Source: Candidatus Nitrotoga sp. BS
GTDB lineage: Bacteria; Pseudomonadota; Gammaproteobacteria; Burkholderiales; Gallionellaceae
Direction of reading: 5' to 3'
DNA length: 41,553 nt
NCBI RefSeq assembly: GCF_927797785.1
Contig: NZ_CAKMLL010000076.1
Span: forward strand, 1 to 41,553
A program made the translations under genes and the position numbers. Each line of letters begins with the position of its first letter. The stretch's first letter is position 1. The notes beneath the pieces are model-generated. The model saw only the letters and a program-made list of their open reading frames with translations, was not told the DNA's origin and ran no database searches. Of this stretch, positions 10,096 to 18,731 are shown piece after piece.

Positions 10096-10716
10096 TCATT
10101 TTTGCGTTTCTTTTTGAATCCATTTCCCGCTGTCCAGTTGAATGTGTTCTCCCTTGAGGGCTTTATCCCGATTGAGAGCGGCAAACATTTTGTGGACACG
10201 TGGCGTATCTATGGAGGAGAGGGTCTCGTTGGTCTCAATAATCCGGCTCATGATGATGAGACGATCCTCATTTTCTTCCTTGAGTAGATTATCGACAAAT
10301 GCTCGAGCAGATAGTTCGACTTTTTCCGGCTCCAGGAGGGTGATACCACCTTTATTATTCTCCCCGATAATCCCCAGGGATTTATAGCGATTGAGATCGT
10401 CCTTGTTAAATGACACGCGTTGGAGCGCGCGCACAACGTTTATTTTCCCCGGAGGGAGTGCCTGGGTTTGTTTTAATTTTCCTTTCGGATCGATATAACG
10501 AACGGACGCGAGTAGCATGACTTGCTGATTGAGTTCTTGATACGTGCCGAGCACCTGATTTTCTAATGCTGTGCGTTCATCAATCACGGTGACGCCCACC
10601 AAGGGGCCGCCACAACCGGTGATTAATACGAGAAAAATGATCGCAATGATGCGGTTCCTCGGATCGATTCCTAACGTGCGCATCAGAGTGTTGAGTGGTA
10701 TTGGAAGATGGGGCAT
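10096..10716 (-). CDS. YdbL-like (DUF1318) lipoprotein
   Basis: The 206-aa product has an unusually long n-region before a hydrophobic segment and a lipobox LITG-C35, so it is probably an outer-membrane-type lipoprotein. The body resembles YdbL/DUF1318 proteins: a GIIGENNKGGITLLEP segment and a C-terminal helix leading to SGKWIQK. The first ATG is supported by an AGGAG ten bases upstream. In Escherichia coli, ydbL follows ydbH and ynbE, a set linked to outer-membrane lipid homeostasis. Here the upstream gene is also an AsmA-superfamily protein, which supports the match, although similarity to YdbL is limited to short motifs. It lies about 190 nt after that gene and 130 nt before the CHAT gene. 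Confidence 0.6.
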   Translation of the reverse strand: MPHLPIPLNTLMRTLGIDPRNRIIAIIFLVLITGCGGPLVGVTVIDERTALENQVLGTYQELNQQVMLLASVRYIDPKGKLKQTQALPPGKINVVRALQRVSFNKDDLNRYKSLGIIGENNKGGITLLEPEKVELSARAFVDNLLKEENEDRLIIMSRIIETNETLSSIDTPRVHKMFAALNRDKALKGEHIQLDSGKWIQKETQK

Positions 10717-10906
10717 GAGAAATCGACTCCTTGTGAGGCTAGAATATTGTTTGTCTTGTCAAATCAAAAAAAATTCACCGCTTGCCCTCTTAATGTAACT
10801 GTAGCTCTTCGGCTTGGCTCAGGGCAGGCGCCACAGCTCGATTAGGCCATGACTTCGCGAGATGCTTCGTGAGCCTTAGCATGACACTAGATAGAAGGAT
10901 TGGCAA

Positions 10907-13900
10907 TTACTGAAGCACTATTTCTCCATCCGGCGTCAATGAGTAAGTCTCTGCTCCGATCAATTTCAACACCTTCGCCAGGTCTTCCCAATTGGGGATG
11001 GCAGCAGTGAGTTTTTCGATATTTTTCATCTTGGAGATTGGGATCCGGTCTAGCTTAAAGGTGGAGATCAGGCTCTCCTGAAAATTAATCGTCAGACTCA
11101 ATTGGCCTCTAGCCACTTCCACCGTCACCTGAGAGGGATTTGCGAATTTTAATTTGGCACGGACATTGGAAAGTGTTGGATTACTTCCTTCCGGGTCCAA
11201 GAATACGAGAAGGCGATCCAGCGCTTCTTTACCGATATGCGTAATGTGAAGATTGCATTCCAATCGGCTTAAATCCACGGCTCCCGTAGCATCCTGCAGA
11301 ATGGTAGTGAGTCCAATGGTTGCGGCAATCTTGCTATCGCCCTTAATTTTAGATTCCGTCTTGAAGAGTTGGTTGGCATCGAGATTTGCCACTTCAAGTT
11401 CCGCTGAGATACGGAGGGGATGTTCGGCGGCGATGATTACATTGCCTCCTATTCCTCCTCCCAAAAGATTCATGACGAGATTTTGAATTTTGAGAGACTG
11501 TTGTTCAAACGACAGATTGGTTGAGAAATTTTGAACCGTCAATGGCCCGAGCTGGAGACGTTGAATAGTGAGGGCCTGTCCTTTCCGGGAAAACGACCTG
11601 AGTTGGGCAATCCGGTCGGACGGTTGGAATTGTTTTTTCGGTGGAGTCTTGAGTCCATCCCGTTTAGAAGTCAGTGTTTTTCTGAGTTGTATCCCACCGT
11701 TCATGCCATGCAGTTCAGTGCCATCACGAGTCAGGGAGAGTGTGTCAGCACCGACCTTCACAGAGGCGTAAAGGCTTCCTTGTTCTTTTTTGAGTAAAGA
11801 CAGAGTGACTAGAGTCTTTCCGGTTCCCTTCAGCCCCAAGGGTTGCAAGGCTTCTTGAAAGTTTTCTACATCCACAGCCAGGCGGCTTTGTAGTTGAGCA
11901 AAGAGTTTCGCCAATTGGGTGCCGCGAGGCGTTGTGGAGGACAGTAGATCACGCAGGCCTATCACTGAACCCTTGAGGGAAAGATCCATTCCCTTGGACG
12001 TTAGATGGATCGGGTCAATCTGGACTTCATTGAGATCGGGAGACTTCATGCTGACGTGCAGGGAGGTGTCGGCTAATTCCCTGATCGGAAGCGTATCCGG
12101 CAAGTGAATCTTATTAAGCGTCATATCAGTTGTGAGCTGAGTCTGCGGTGTCGCTTTAGGGGAATAGGCTATCTTCATGGTGCCGTTGCCTCCCCGGACC
12201 TGGTACCCCGCGACGGCTCCTTCAATATCTTGCAGCGTCAGCTGTCCATTAACTTTCAATGGCAGGGTCAATTTATTGAAATCAGCGGCTTGAGGAACTT
12301 TACCCGCAGCTCGCAGGGTCAGCTTGACTTGTCCTTTTGGATTGATCGCCTCAACGCCCCTCATGAGAGGGCCCGATAAATGGGGGAGAAGGTTACCCAC
12401 ATGAAGAAGGGGAATCTGCAGATCCACATCAAATTGTTGATTTGCCTTTTTAAACCGGCCTTTCACGTCCATATCCAATATATTTTTGCTGCTCACCTGC
12501 AAGTTATCTAGTCGGTAATCATGTTTAAACACATCTTCTTTGGTTTTGGAAGACAGACTGAGCGAGGGTAGGGTAGCTGTTAGCGAAGAATCCTGGAATT
12601 TCAGATTTCCGAGCGTAAGTTGAAGCTGGTCTTGTGATCGCAGGCTGGTGGGTTGATAGGCCGGCGAGAGATTGCCTTGAAAGGAAGACTTCAAGCTCAC
12701 TTGGCCGGTTCCAATCGTCACCTTATCAGTTGCATGGAAGTCGGAGAGATTTGAAGTGAGTCCTATTGTTCCTTGGAAGGCACCATTTTTTTCCTGATAG
12801 TCGGAAGAAACCAGGAAAGCGAGTTGCTGCACGGTGCCTGCCGCGCTCAAGGATTTTAATTTTGCCTGTAGGGAGGGGAGTTTGAGTGTGGCAACAACTT
12901 TTGCCCATTCTGGACGGAAATCCGGATGAAGCACTGCAGTGGCTTGAAGCACGAGCGTATCCGATTCGCTCCCACTTTGGAGTACGAGTCCTTTAAGCTG
13001 ATCCTTGGGTATGAGAGCGAGTATGGCGTTAAGCTTAGGCGATAGACGTGCCTCAAGAGAGGCATCCATTCCTTCCTTGGGAGCAGGATGGGGCTGCAAC
13101 GCACCTTTCAGTTGCAGGGTGCCATAGGGGCTTAGATCGACGTTTAGACTTTTCACCTGGACGTGACGGGTTTGATGATTACCAGTGGTATCAAGGGCTA
13201 GTTTAAAAGGCAACGTAACAGGTGTCCCGACGAGATCTGGCGGAATGGTGGTAGTGCCGCTGATGCCTAGATTGCCTGAAAATAGACCAGAAGCAAGACC
13301 GTTGCCGGCCAGGGAGAAGTCGAGATTTTCAACACCATAGGATTGAAACGCCAGATTTTGAGAAGAGACCTTTGCCGACAAGGTTCCCTCAGTGGGTTGA
13401 TTGTTTTGGACACGAACGTCTTTAGCCTGGATGTCCAGTGAGCTAGACCCAAGTGCGAGCGCTAACGATGGAAGATTCACCTGAATATCCTGGCCTTGAA
13501 GGCTCGCTTGGATGGTTCCCAGAAATTGACCGTCCGGCAGGGTGCCTTTGATAGAAAGAGTGGGAGACAGCGATCCTTTAATAGTCGCTGAAGCCCATTC
13601 GGGTGGTACAAACTCATGTGCCAGCTTTATGATAGATTCGAGGTTAATTTGTGTGTCATTCAGAGAGAGATTAGTGTGGACTTGTGTGAATAAATCATCG
13701 ATGGTTCCTGACAAGGACATGCGCCACGCCGAATCTGAGACTAGTGTCAACTCCTCAAGATTAAGGTGTTGTTTGGGAAGATCGAATTGCGTGTTAAATG
13801 TTATTTTTAAAGGTAATTGCGCATGCTTTCCTTGAAAATTCAGAGCCAGTTGGCCAATGGTGAGCTGGCCCTTGAGGTTGGCATTTTGAGGTGAAACCAT

Positions 13901-14467
13901 TCCGGAACTTTGAAGATTGATATTCGACAAGGTGGCTTGCAAATCTGGCGAAACAATGACATGTACCCGACTATCACGAATGACCAGCGTACTCAGGTTG
14001 ATTGATATGGGAAACAATTCGGTTGGAGGGGGAGAAACTGGCTCCTGAGGACGGTCTTTGGTGAGCTCAGGAAGATTCAGTGAAATATTGGCTTGTTCAA
14101 TGGCTATCTTGTTAATGGTCAATGTGCCCTTGAGTAAACCAAGCAGCGAATAGTCCAACGCGAGTCGCTCGAGTGTCAGAGGGGGTTGATCGGCTTTACG
14201 GAATTCTAAATCTCCGACTTGTAAGCCCGTTAAGGCATTGAACGATAGGGATCGAATCGTAACCTTGCCCTGAAGGAACTCTGACAGCTGAACTTCCAAT
14301 TGTTGCCGCACAATGTTAGAAGGAAACCAATAGGTCAAAAGCAGGCCAAGAATTAAGAAAAGACTCGCCAAGCCTAGAGTAAGCCAGAAGAACCACTTCA
14401 TCATTCTTCGTGCTGTGGTCGTCGGGGGGTGTGAGGGAGATACGGCTGGGGATTCTTCAGAAGTCAT
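10907..14467 (-). CDS. AsmA-superfamily (YdbH-like) envelope protein
   Basis: The 1186-aa product has a short cytoplasmic N-terminus with a proline/serine/threonine-rich stretch, one transmembrane helix (about residues 22-46), then a long beta-rich periplasmic body that opens with the AsmA-type sequence VTIRSLSFNALTGLQVGDLEF. The C-terminal region has the AsmA/YdbH pattern GGxIGGNVII and alternating hydrophobic repeats (MDLSLKGSV, LTINFQESL). Proteins of this superfamily form hydrophobic grooves that bridge the inner and outer membranes and carry phospholipids. With the YdbL-like lipoprotein next downstream it resembles ydbH-ydbL, but no small ynbE-like lipoprotein gene is visible in the 190-nt gap. 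It is the first gene of the minus-strand cluster. The ribosome-binding site is weak. Confidence 0.75.
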   Translation of the reverse strand: MTSEESPAVSPSHPPTTTARRMMKWFFWLTLGLASLFLILGLLLTYWFPSNIVRQQLEVQLSEFLQGKVTIRSLSFNALTGLQVGDLEFRKADQPPLTLERLALDYSLLGLLKGTLTINKIAIEQANISLNLPELTKDRPQEPVSPPPTELFPISINLSTLVIRDSRVHVIVSPDLQATLSNINLQSSGMVSPQNANLKGQLTIGQLALNFQGKHAQLPLKITFNTQFDLPKQHLNLEELTLVSDSAWRMSLSGTIDDLFTQVHTNLSLNDTQINLESIIKLAHEFVPPEWASATIKGSLSPTLSIKGTLPDGQFLGTIQASLQGQDIQVNLPSLALALGSSSLDIQAKDVRVQNNQPTEGTLSAKVSSQNLAFQSYGVENLDFSLAGNGLASGLFSGNLGISGTTTIPPDLVGTPVTLPFKLALDTTGNHQTRHVQVKSLNVDLSPYGTLQLKGALQPHPAPKEGMDASLEARLSPKLNAILALIPKDQLKGLVLQSGSESDTLVLQATAVLHPDFRPEWAKVVATLKLPSLQAKLKSLSAAGTVQQLAFLVSSDYQEKNGAFQGTIGLTSNLSDFHATDKVTIGTGQVSLKSSFQGNLSPAYQPTSLRSQDQLQLTLGNLKFQDSSLTATLPSLSLSSKTKEDVFKHDYRLDNLQVSSKNILDMDVKGRFKKANQQFDVDLQIPLLHVGNLLPHLSGPLMRGVEAINPKGQVKLTLRAAGKVPQAADFNKLTLPLKVNGQLTLQDIEGAVAGYQVRGGNGTMKIAYSPKATPQTQLTTDMTLNKIHLPDTLPIRELADTSLHVSMKSPDLNEVQIDPIHLTSKGMDLSLKGSVIGLRDLLSSTTPRGTQLAKLFAQLQSRLAVDVENFQEALQPLGLKGTGKTLVTLSLLKKEQGSLYASVKVGADTLSLTRDGTELHGMNGGIQLRKTLTSKRDGLKTPPKKQFQPSDRIAQLRSFSRKGQALTIQRLQLGPLTVQNFSTNLSFEQQSLKIQNLVMNLLGGGIGGNVIIAAEHPLRISAELEVANLDANQLFKTESKIKGDSKIAATIGLTTILQDATGAVDLSRLECNLHITHIGKEALDRLLVFLDPEGSNPTLSNVRAKLKFANPSQVTVEVARGQLSLTINFQESLISTFKLDRIPISKMKNIEKLTAAIPNWEDLAKVLKLIGAETYSLTPDGEIVLQ

Positions 14468-14779
14468 CGTGAGCCGGAATTCATTGTTATTTCAAGGAAA
14501 AAGTGCCTTGATTTGCGGGAAGGATAGGCAATTCAACCGCACAAATCGTAGTATCTATGACCGCCGCTCTCCGGTCAATGCCAATTTATATCGATTAACT
14601 TCCACAGAAAATTCGAATTACGTCTGCGGCATTTCACAGAGGAGATCCGCGCGCTGTGGCGATTCTCGGCGGCTGCGTAGATTCGCCGCTAATGATGCCG
14701 ATATCAGTGGGGAGTATCGCGGCTGGGTTGGTGAATGGTTAGTAGAATTTATTGCTTGAGCATCACGAAAGCATTAAAA
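14468..14779. other. Intergenic region, no supported gene
   Basis: This is the probable promoter region of the 13.8-kb minus-strand cluster. A plus-strand open frame (14415-14759) crosses it, but half of that lies inside the AsmA-like gene, it has no ribosome-binding site, and the product resembles nothing known. I see no convincing operator. Confidence 0.5.
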
Positions 14780-14799
14780 ATCCCCGCTCTCGCGGGGAT
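14775..14799 (-). terminator. Rho-independent terminator of the methyltransferase-like gene
   Basis: ATCCCCGC-(4-nt loop)-GCGGGGAT is an 8-bp perfect stem, followed on the minus strand by TTTTTAA. It lies 35 nt beyond the stop of the gene at 14834-15583. Confidence 0.85.
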
Positions 14800-14833
14800 G
14801 ATGCTTGTGTTTATTAAGTGATGTTGCCCAATT

Positions 14834-15583
14834 TCAAGGCTTGACGAATTTCAAGGTCCAGCGGTCAGTGTTGCCGGTTACTGTTTTACGGCCGACCTCA
14901 TAGCGAAGTTCATCATCAGCCCGATAGTGCAGGTCTGAAAAATCTACAAATTTGAACCCGGCAGACTGAATTTCACGAATGGCTAACACTGGATCAGTCC
15001 GACGTTTATTTTCAGGCGTATCGCCTTCCATGTGGCGTCGTGTGTGGTCAACGACAGCGTAAACTCCACCGGATTTCAAGGCATCAAAAGAAGCCTTGTT
15101 CATAGCCGTACGACCTGCTAAATCAAAATTGTGATAATTACGAAATGTCAGCACCATGTCCACATTATTTACACCCAGACCAGTAGTCTCAAGGGTATAA
15201 AGGCGGGCACCTTTCGGTTTGTACATCTTCGAGTCTGTGGCGACAATCTGCACATCCTTAAACCCGGGTTCAGTGATGACGGACTTGGAAATATTATCTG
15301 TACCGAACGCAGCGTAATATTTACCGTTGTCATGGACAACGGGTGCCAACAATTTGGTGTACCAGCCGCCACCGGGAATCAACTCAACAATCTTCATGTT
15401 ATCCCTGAGACCGAAAAACTTAAGCGTATCGATCGGGCGACGGTTGGAGTCACGCTCTTTTTCAGCATCGGTTCTGACTTGTGCTGCCATTGCTACTTTC
15501 AGCTTGGCCTCCACTGCGTCAAAATCATCGGCAAGTGCCAATCCGCTAGAGACTATCAACAAAGCGCTAAGAAAATATTTCAT
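14834..15583 (-). CDS. Exported COG4798-type SAM-methyltransferase-like protein
   Basis: I start this gene at the ATG at 15583, which has AGGGA eight bases upstream and opens a clear signal peptide (MKYFLSALLIVSSGLALA). A start at 15628 would add 15 residues before it. The mature part contains a methyltransferase motif I variant, VELIPGGGWYTKLLAP, and the later segments MVLTFRNYHN and LKSGGVYAVVDHTRR, typical of the predicted methyltransferases of COG4798. S-adenosylmethionine is not expected in the periplasm, so the fold may have been adapted to another small molecule. No substrate is known. It is monocistronic, with its own terminator at 14775-14799. Confidence 0.8.
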   Translation of the reverse strand: MKYFLSALLIVSSGLALADDFDAVEAKLKVAMAAQVRTDAEKERDSNRRPIDTLKFFGLRDNMKIVELIPGGGWYTKLLAPVVHDNGKYYAAFGTDNISKSVITEPGFKDVQIVATDSKMYKPKGARLYTLETTGLGVNNVDMVLTFRNYHNFDLAGRTAMNKASFDALKSGGVYAVVDHTRRHMEGDTPENKRRTDPVLAIREIQSAGFKFVDFSDLHYRADDELRYEVGRKTVTGNTDRWTLKFVKP

Positions 15584-16127
15584 AAGAATTCCCTTTAATT
15601 CAAATGCAAAAATGCAGTGCGCAAGCATAAAGGAATTAACCGCTGCTGGAAACAGCTTAGCCCGGTTAGATTGAATGAAATGAAGCCTTCATCATAGATT
15701 TTCTTTAGCAACCAGCAAAGCATCCAAAAAAATATTTTCTAAATCATGGTATTAGCGAGTTAATGTTGTTACAAACCATTTTGCTCACTCTTTTTTCGTC
15801 AACCAATTAAATTCGGGAAAGAATTGCATCTGTGTTTGCCTCGACTGTGCGGCCATCGACCCTGAAGTGACCTTTGCTTCCCGACATGCAACTGTTCGCT
15901 TCCGGTTGAACATATGATCGGCAGTTACGCGTCGAGTCTAGGAAATCGATGTGCTAGCAGCCTGTCGGATATCATAAGTGGGCGTTTTTTCTGGTCAACG
16001 GCCAGGAACTCAGCTACCCTACAATTATAGGCTGAATGAATGGATGTTACTGGGTTTGCGTCCCGGCCTTCACGTTGAAGGCGACCCAGCCGCCTCATTA
16101 CCGATGCACACCTAAACACCGAGAACA
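15584..16127. other. Intergenic region with IS-end-like sequence
   Basis: No gene is supported. At 15953-15970 lies GCTAGCAGCCTGTCGGAT, matched at 16 of 18 positions by a sequence at 32231-32248. Both are followed by a CGTTTTTT...GGTCAA element. This looks like the terminal part of a degraded insertion sequence. GC content rises from here into the next two genes. Confidence 0.45.
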
Positions 16128-17447
16128 ATGATGAAGAATCTGCTGATCCTGCATCTGGAAAGCATCTCCCAACTGACGCTGGCGATACATCGGCAATGCT
16201 TCCCTAACCTCGACCGCCTGCTCAGTGAGTCGCTACGCTATGAGAACTATTTCTCTGCTGCAACCTCGACCCGGATGGTCCAGACTTATCTCTTCCACGG
16301 CAACGACTTCGAGCTGGATCAATTTGCCGCATACAGTGATGCCGTGGCGGCAGGCAACTGCGATCATCTGTTCGCGATCCTCAAGACACATGGTTACCAC
16401 CCCGGATTGGCCTGTCTGAACCTGTACCACGATCAAGTTCCCGCGAAATTCAGCGTCTGGCCCAAGTCAATCTCGGTCCCGTTCGATTCGGCCGACCCAG
16501 AGGCGGTGATGGCTGAAATGAACCGCATGAGCGACGAAAGGCCATTCGCGGTTTTTTTCTGGAATCTGATCAGTCATATCGAACACAGCGGAGTCTATGC
16601 CTACCAAGCCAGCAGCCTGACCCATCGGCTTCAGAACGCCTACCGAAAGGCGGATGAAATGATCGGCGAACTGCTTCGGCAGCTGCAGGGCAAGGGAGCT
16701 CTTACCGATACCCTGGTCGTCGTCTATGGCGATCATGGCGACGATTTATGGGGTCACGGCTTTAAGGGCGGCATGGTGCACGGACTCGAGCCTTACGCGA
16801 ACATGGTCTGGACACCTTTTGCGATCTGGTCTGGCGGCAAAAACGCGGGAGTGGACAACCGCTTGGCCAGCACCATCGACATCCGCGCCACCTGTCTCGA
16901 CATACTGGGAATCGAGCACCACGATCATTTTCCATTTGCTGGCAAAAGCTTGCTGACGAGCGGGCAATCGCAAGTCTACTCCCAGAACTTCATGGCCAAC
17001 CAGCCAGACAGCCTGGAGTTGGACATTGCTCGCACGATCGCCGTCTACAATGACACCTATTGCCTGCTGGTCAGTTCCCGCGGCCTGGAAATGTACGCCT
17101 ATCGCCTCGACCCGATGAACCACTGCAATTTGCTGTACTTCCATGAACTCACGCCCGAGGGCAGCCTGCGCCTACTGGAAATCCCGGGGGCCAGACCACA
17201 CTACCTGAGGGCCATTCCTGAAGGCGAAGCCATATGTCACAGTATCAGTCGCAACTTCGCTGAATTACGCGGGAAGTTGTCTGAACGTATCGCCGCCAAA
17301 TACACCTGTCTTAATGAAAAACTGCCCGGTGGCCAGGTTTCCACCTGGCCACCGGATATCCTGAACCGCATCGAGACAACGGGACGTAATGCGTTTTTCA
17401 ATGTGAAGATATCAACACCTACGCGCCCAAGCCACCGGTTTTATTGA
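16128..17447 (+). CDS. Sulfatase/phosphotransferase-like protein (alkaline phosphatase superfamily)
   Basis: The 439-aa product begins NLLILHLES, where E11 is a likely metal ligand. A Ser/Thr-rich nucleophile region follows (ATSTR, residues 45-49), and then the superfamily metal site VVYGDHGDDLWGHG with D202 and H203. These mark a sulfatase or phosphoglycerol/phosphoethanolamine-transferase type fold. There is no signal peptide or membrane anchor, unlike EptA or LtaS, so a cytoplasmic or atypically exported enzyme is implied. The convergent neighbour makes CDP-glycerol-type precursors, so a role in phosphopolyol or surface-polymer metabolism is possible, but this is inference. By eye it is richer in GC than its surroundings, which suggests transfer. 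A second ATG directly follows the first. Confidence 0.7.
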   Translation: MMKNLLILHLESISQLTLAIHRQCFPNLDRLLSESLRYENYFSAATSTRMVQTYLFHGNDFELDQFAAYSDAVAAGNCDHLFAILKTHGYHPGLACLNLYHDQVPAKFSVWPKSISVPFDSADPEAVMAEMNRMSDERPFAVFFWNLISHIEHSGVYAYQASSLTHRLQNAYRKADEMIGELLRQLQGKGALTDTLVVVYGDHGDDLWGHGFKGGMVHGLEPYANMVWTPFAIWSGGKNAGVDNRLASTIDIRATCLDILGIEHHDHFPFAGKSLLTSGQSQVYSQNFMANQPDSLELDIARTIAVYNDTYCLLVSSRGLEMYAYRLDPMNHCNLLYFHELTPEGSLRLLEIPGARPHYLRAIPEGEAICHSISRNFAELRGKLSERIAAKYTCLNEKLPGGQVSTWPPDILNRIETTGRNAFFNVKISTPTRPSHRFY

Positions 17448-17626
17448 AAAGCAAGGCATGCATCGTTGAGGCCTGCTCTACCCACTGCAGATCAAGCTTC
17501 TATCTACAGTGGCGGCATGCTCGAAACCTAGGTAGCGTTGGGAATAAAACGGTTGACCTTAGACGCATATCGTCTCCGCTGTCTCCGCACTGAAATCTGG
17601 AGAGCCAGCGGGCACAATTCATCCGG

Positions 17627-18115
17627 TTAGCGATTGTCCTTGCGCACGATTTGCTTGTCGAAAGGCCCGACAAAGGATTTAGTCGGATCCAGTGCCTGTT
17701 TGATATCGCTGATGGGAGTACGATTCAATACTTCGAGCAATTTCTTGATATAGGTACTCGATATATTCTCGGTTCGTGGCAGATATATCACCTCGCAATA
17801 AACCCTGAGATCGTCGAATCGTCCCTCCCAGTCGTTGCCCATACCAAAAATAGAAACGCCGTAACGGCGGATGTCGTCTGCCTTCTGCTCGCCATTCTGT
17901 AGGGCGATCGCCAGATTGACACACTTCAGGTTACGGATGATTTGTATGCGGTTCTCGAAGTCGAAAATAGTTTGCTTGCCCCTGAGTGCATTGAATTCAT
18001 CAGTGGTGACGCCGACGACGAGTTCGTCTCCCAAGGCCTTCAGACGGTTCAAAAGGCTGAGATGACCTGTGTGGAATAGGTCGAACGTGCCATAAGTCAG
18101 GACTATTTTTTTCAT
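17627..18115 (-). CDS. Glycerol-3-phosphate cytidylyltransferase-like (TagD-type) nucleotidyltransferase
   Basis: The 162-aa product shows the nucleotidyltransferase signature GTFDLFHTGH, with H15-x-x-H18 for CTP binding, a FENRIQIIRNLKCV segment, and RTENISSTYIK, the counterpart of the RTxGISTTxIK motif. It should transfer CMP to glycerol-3-phosphate or a related polyol phosphate, giving CDP-glycerol for teichoic-acid-like or capsular polymers. It is some 30 residues longer than Bacillus TagD, with an extra charged C-terminus. An AGAGG ribosome-binding site supports the start. It converges on the phosphatase-superfamily gene, and no glycerophosphotransferase gene lies nearby. Other polyol phosphates remain possible substrates. 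Confidence 0.82.
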   Translation of the reverse strand: MKKIVLTYGTFDLFHTGHLSLLNRLKALGDELVVGVTTDEFNALRGKQTIFDFENRIQIIRNLKCVNLAIALQNGEQKADDIRRYGVSIFGMGNDWEGRFDDLRVYCEVIYLPRTENISSTYIKKLLEVLNRTPISDIKQALDPTKSFVGPFDKQIVRKDNR

Positions 18116-18681
18116 TCACAACGCCTCTGGCAAATTCACGACATACGCATTGTATTCGGTTGGCCGAATCGTCCCTCCGCAGGCACACAAGAGCGTGGAG
18201 CGTCAACCTTGAACCGCTCGGTCACCACGACAATTTCGAATTGTATCTTGCAATTTCAAGCGTAGCCGCTGATAAGCGCAGTTTCATTTCTATTTTTTTG
18301 ATCACTATAGGTGATAAATTGATTGCTTAAGCTTGATAATTGCAATTAAATCATGCTACGTCCAAGTGCGCTTGCGCACATCTATGGTGCGGCCATCTTT
18401 ACGCCTCAGACTGGAGAGTTACTCGGCTATTCTGCTGTGGTGAGGGAGGTCATCGACTGTTGCGTATAAGGAAACGAAAGCGCAGCAAGCGCTATCGGGA
18501 GTCGTAGGGGTTAATGGTACGTTCGAGTCTCGGGAGCAACATAACCTCAGACGAGGGGAGCGATCTTGCTTTGTTCGTGCAATCGAATAGTGGAGAATCA
18601 GGGGATTGCCATTTTGCTAATAACCACTCCCTGATGTAATCAGGACATTACATAGGAATCTCTATACCAAGGACAAGCTGA
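18116..18681. other. Intergenic region without a supported gene
   Basis: Two short inverted repeats are visible: ATCAC-TATAG-GTGAT at 18301-18315 and GTGCGC-TT-GCGCAC at 18366-18379. Neither is clearly a terminator or operator. A tRNA T-arm-like string near 18518-18535 does not fold. No coding frame shows recognisable protein character. Confidence 0.5.
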
Positions 18682-18704
18682 AGCCCCGCCTTTTAGGCGG
18701 GGCT
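18682..18704 (-). terminator. Strong hairpin after the TonB receptor gene
   Basis: AGCCCCGCC-(5-nt loop)-GGCGGGGCT, a 9-bp perfect stem, lies about 28 nt after the stop of the receptor gene. No long T-run follows, so it may be a terminator of reduced strength or an mRNA-stabilising hairpin. Confidence 0.6.
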
Positions 18705-18731
18705 GATGCAACTGTTTACTATCTGGATAAT

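Noticed and set aside
14415-14759. Plus-strand open frame of 114 codons
   Set aside because: It overlaps the start of the AsmA-like gene, has no ribosome-binding site, and its product has no family character.
18301-18315. Inverted repeat ATCAC-TATAG-GTGAT as an operator
   Set aside because: It is not clearly placed against a promoter, and a five-base arm is expected by chance at this length.
18518-18540. tRNA T-arm-like string GTTCGAGTC
   Set aside because: The flanking bases do not pair into a T-stem, and no acceptor, D or anticodon arm can be folded around it.
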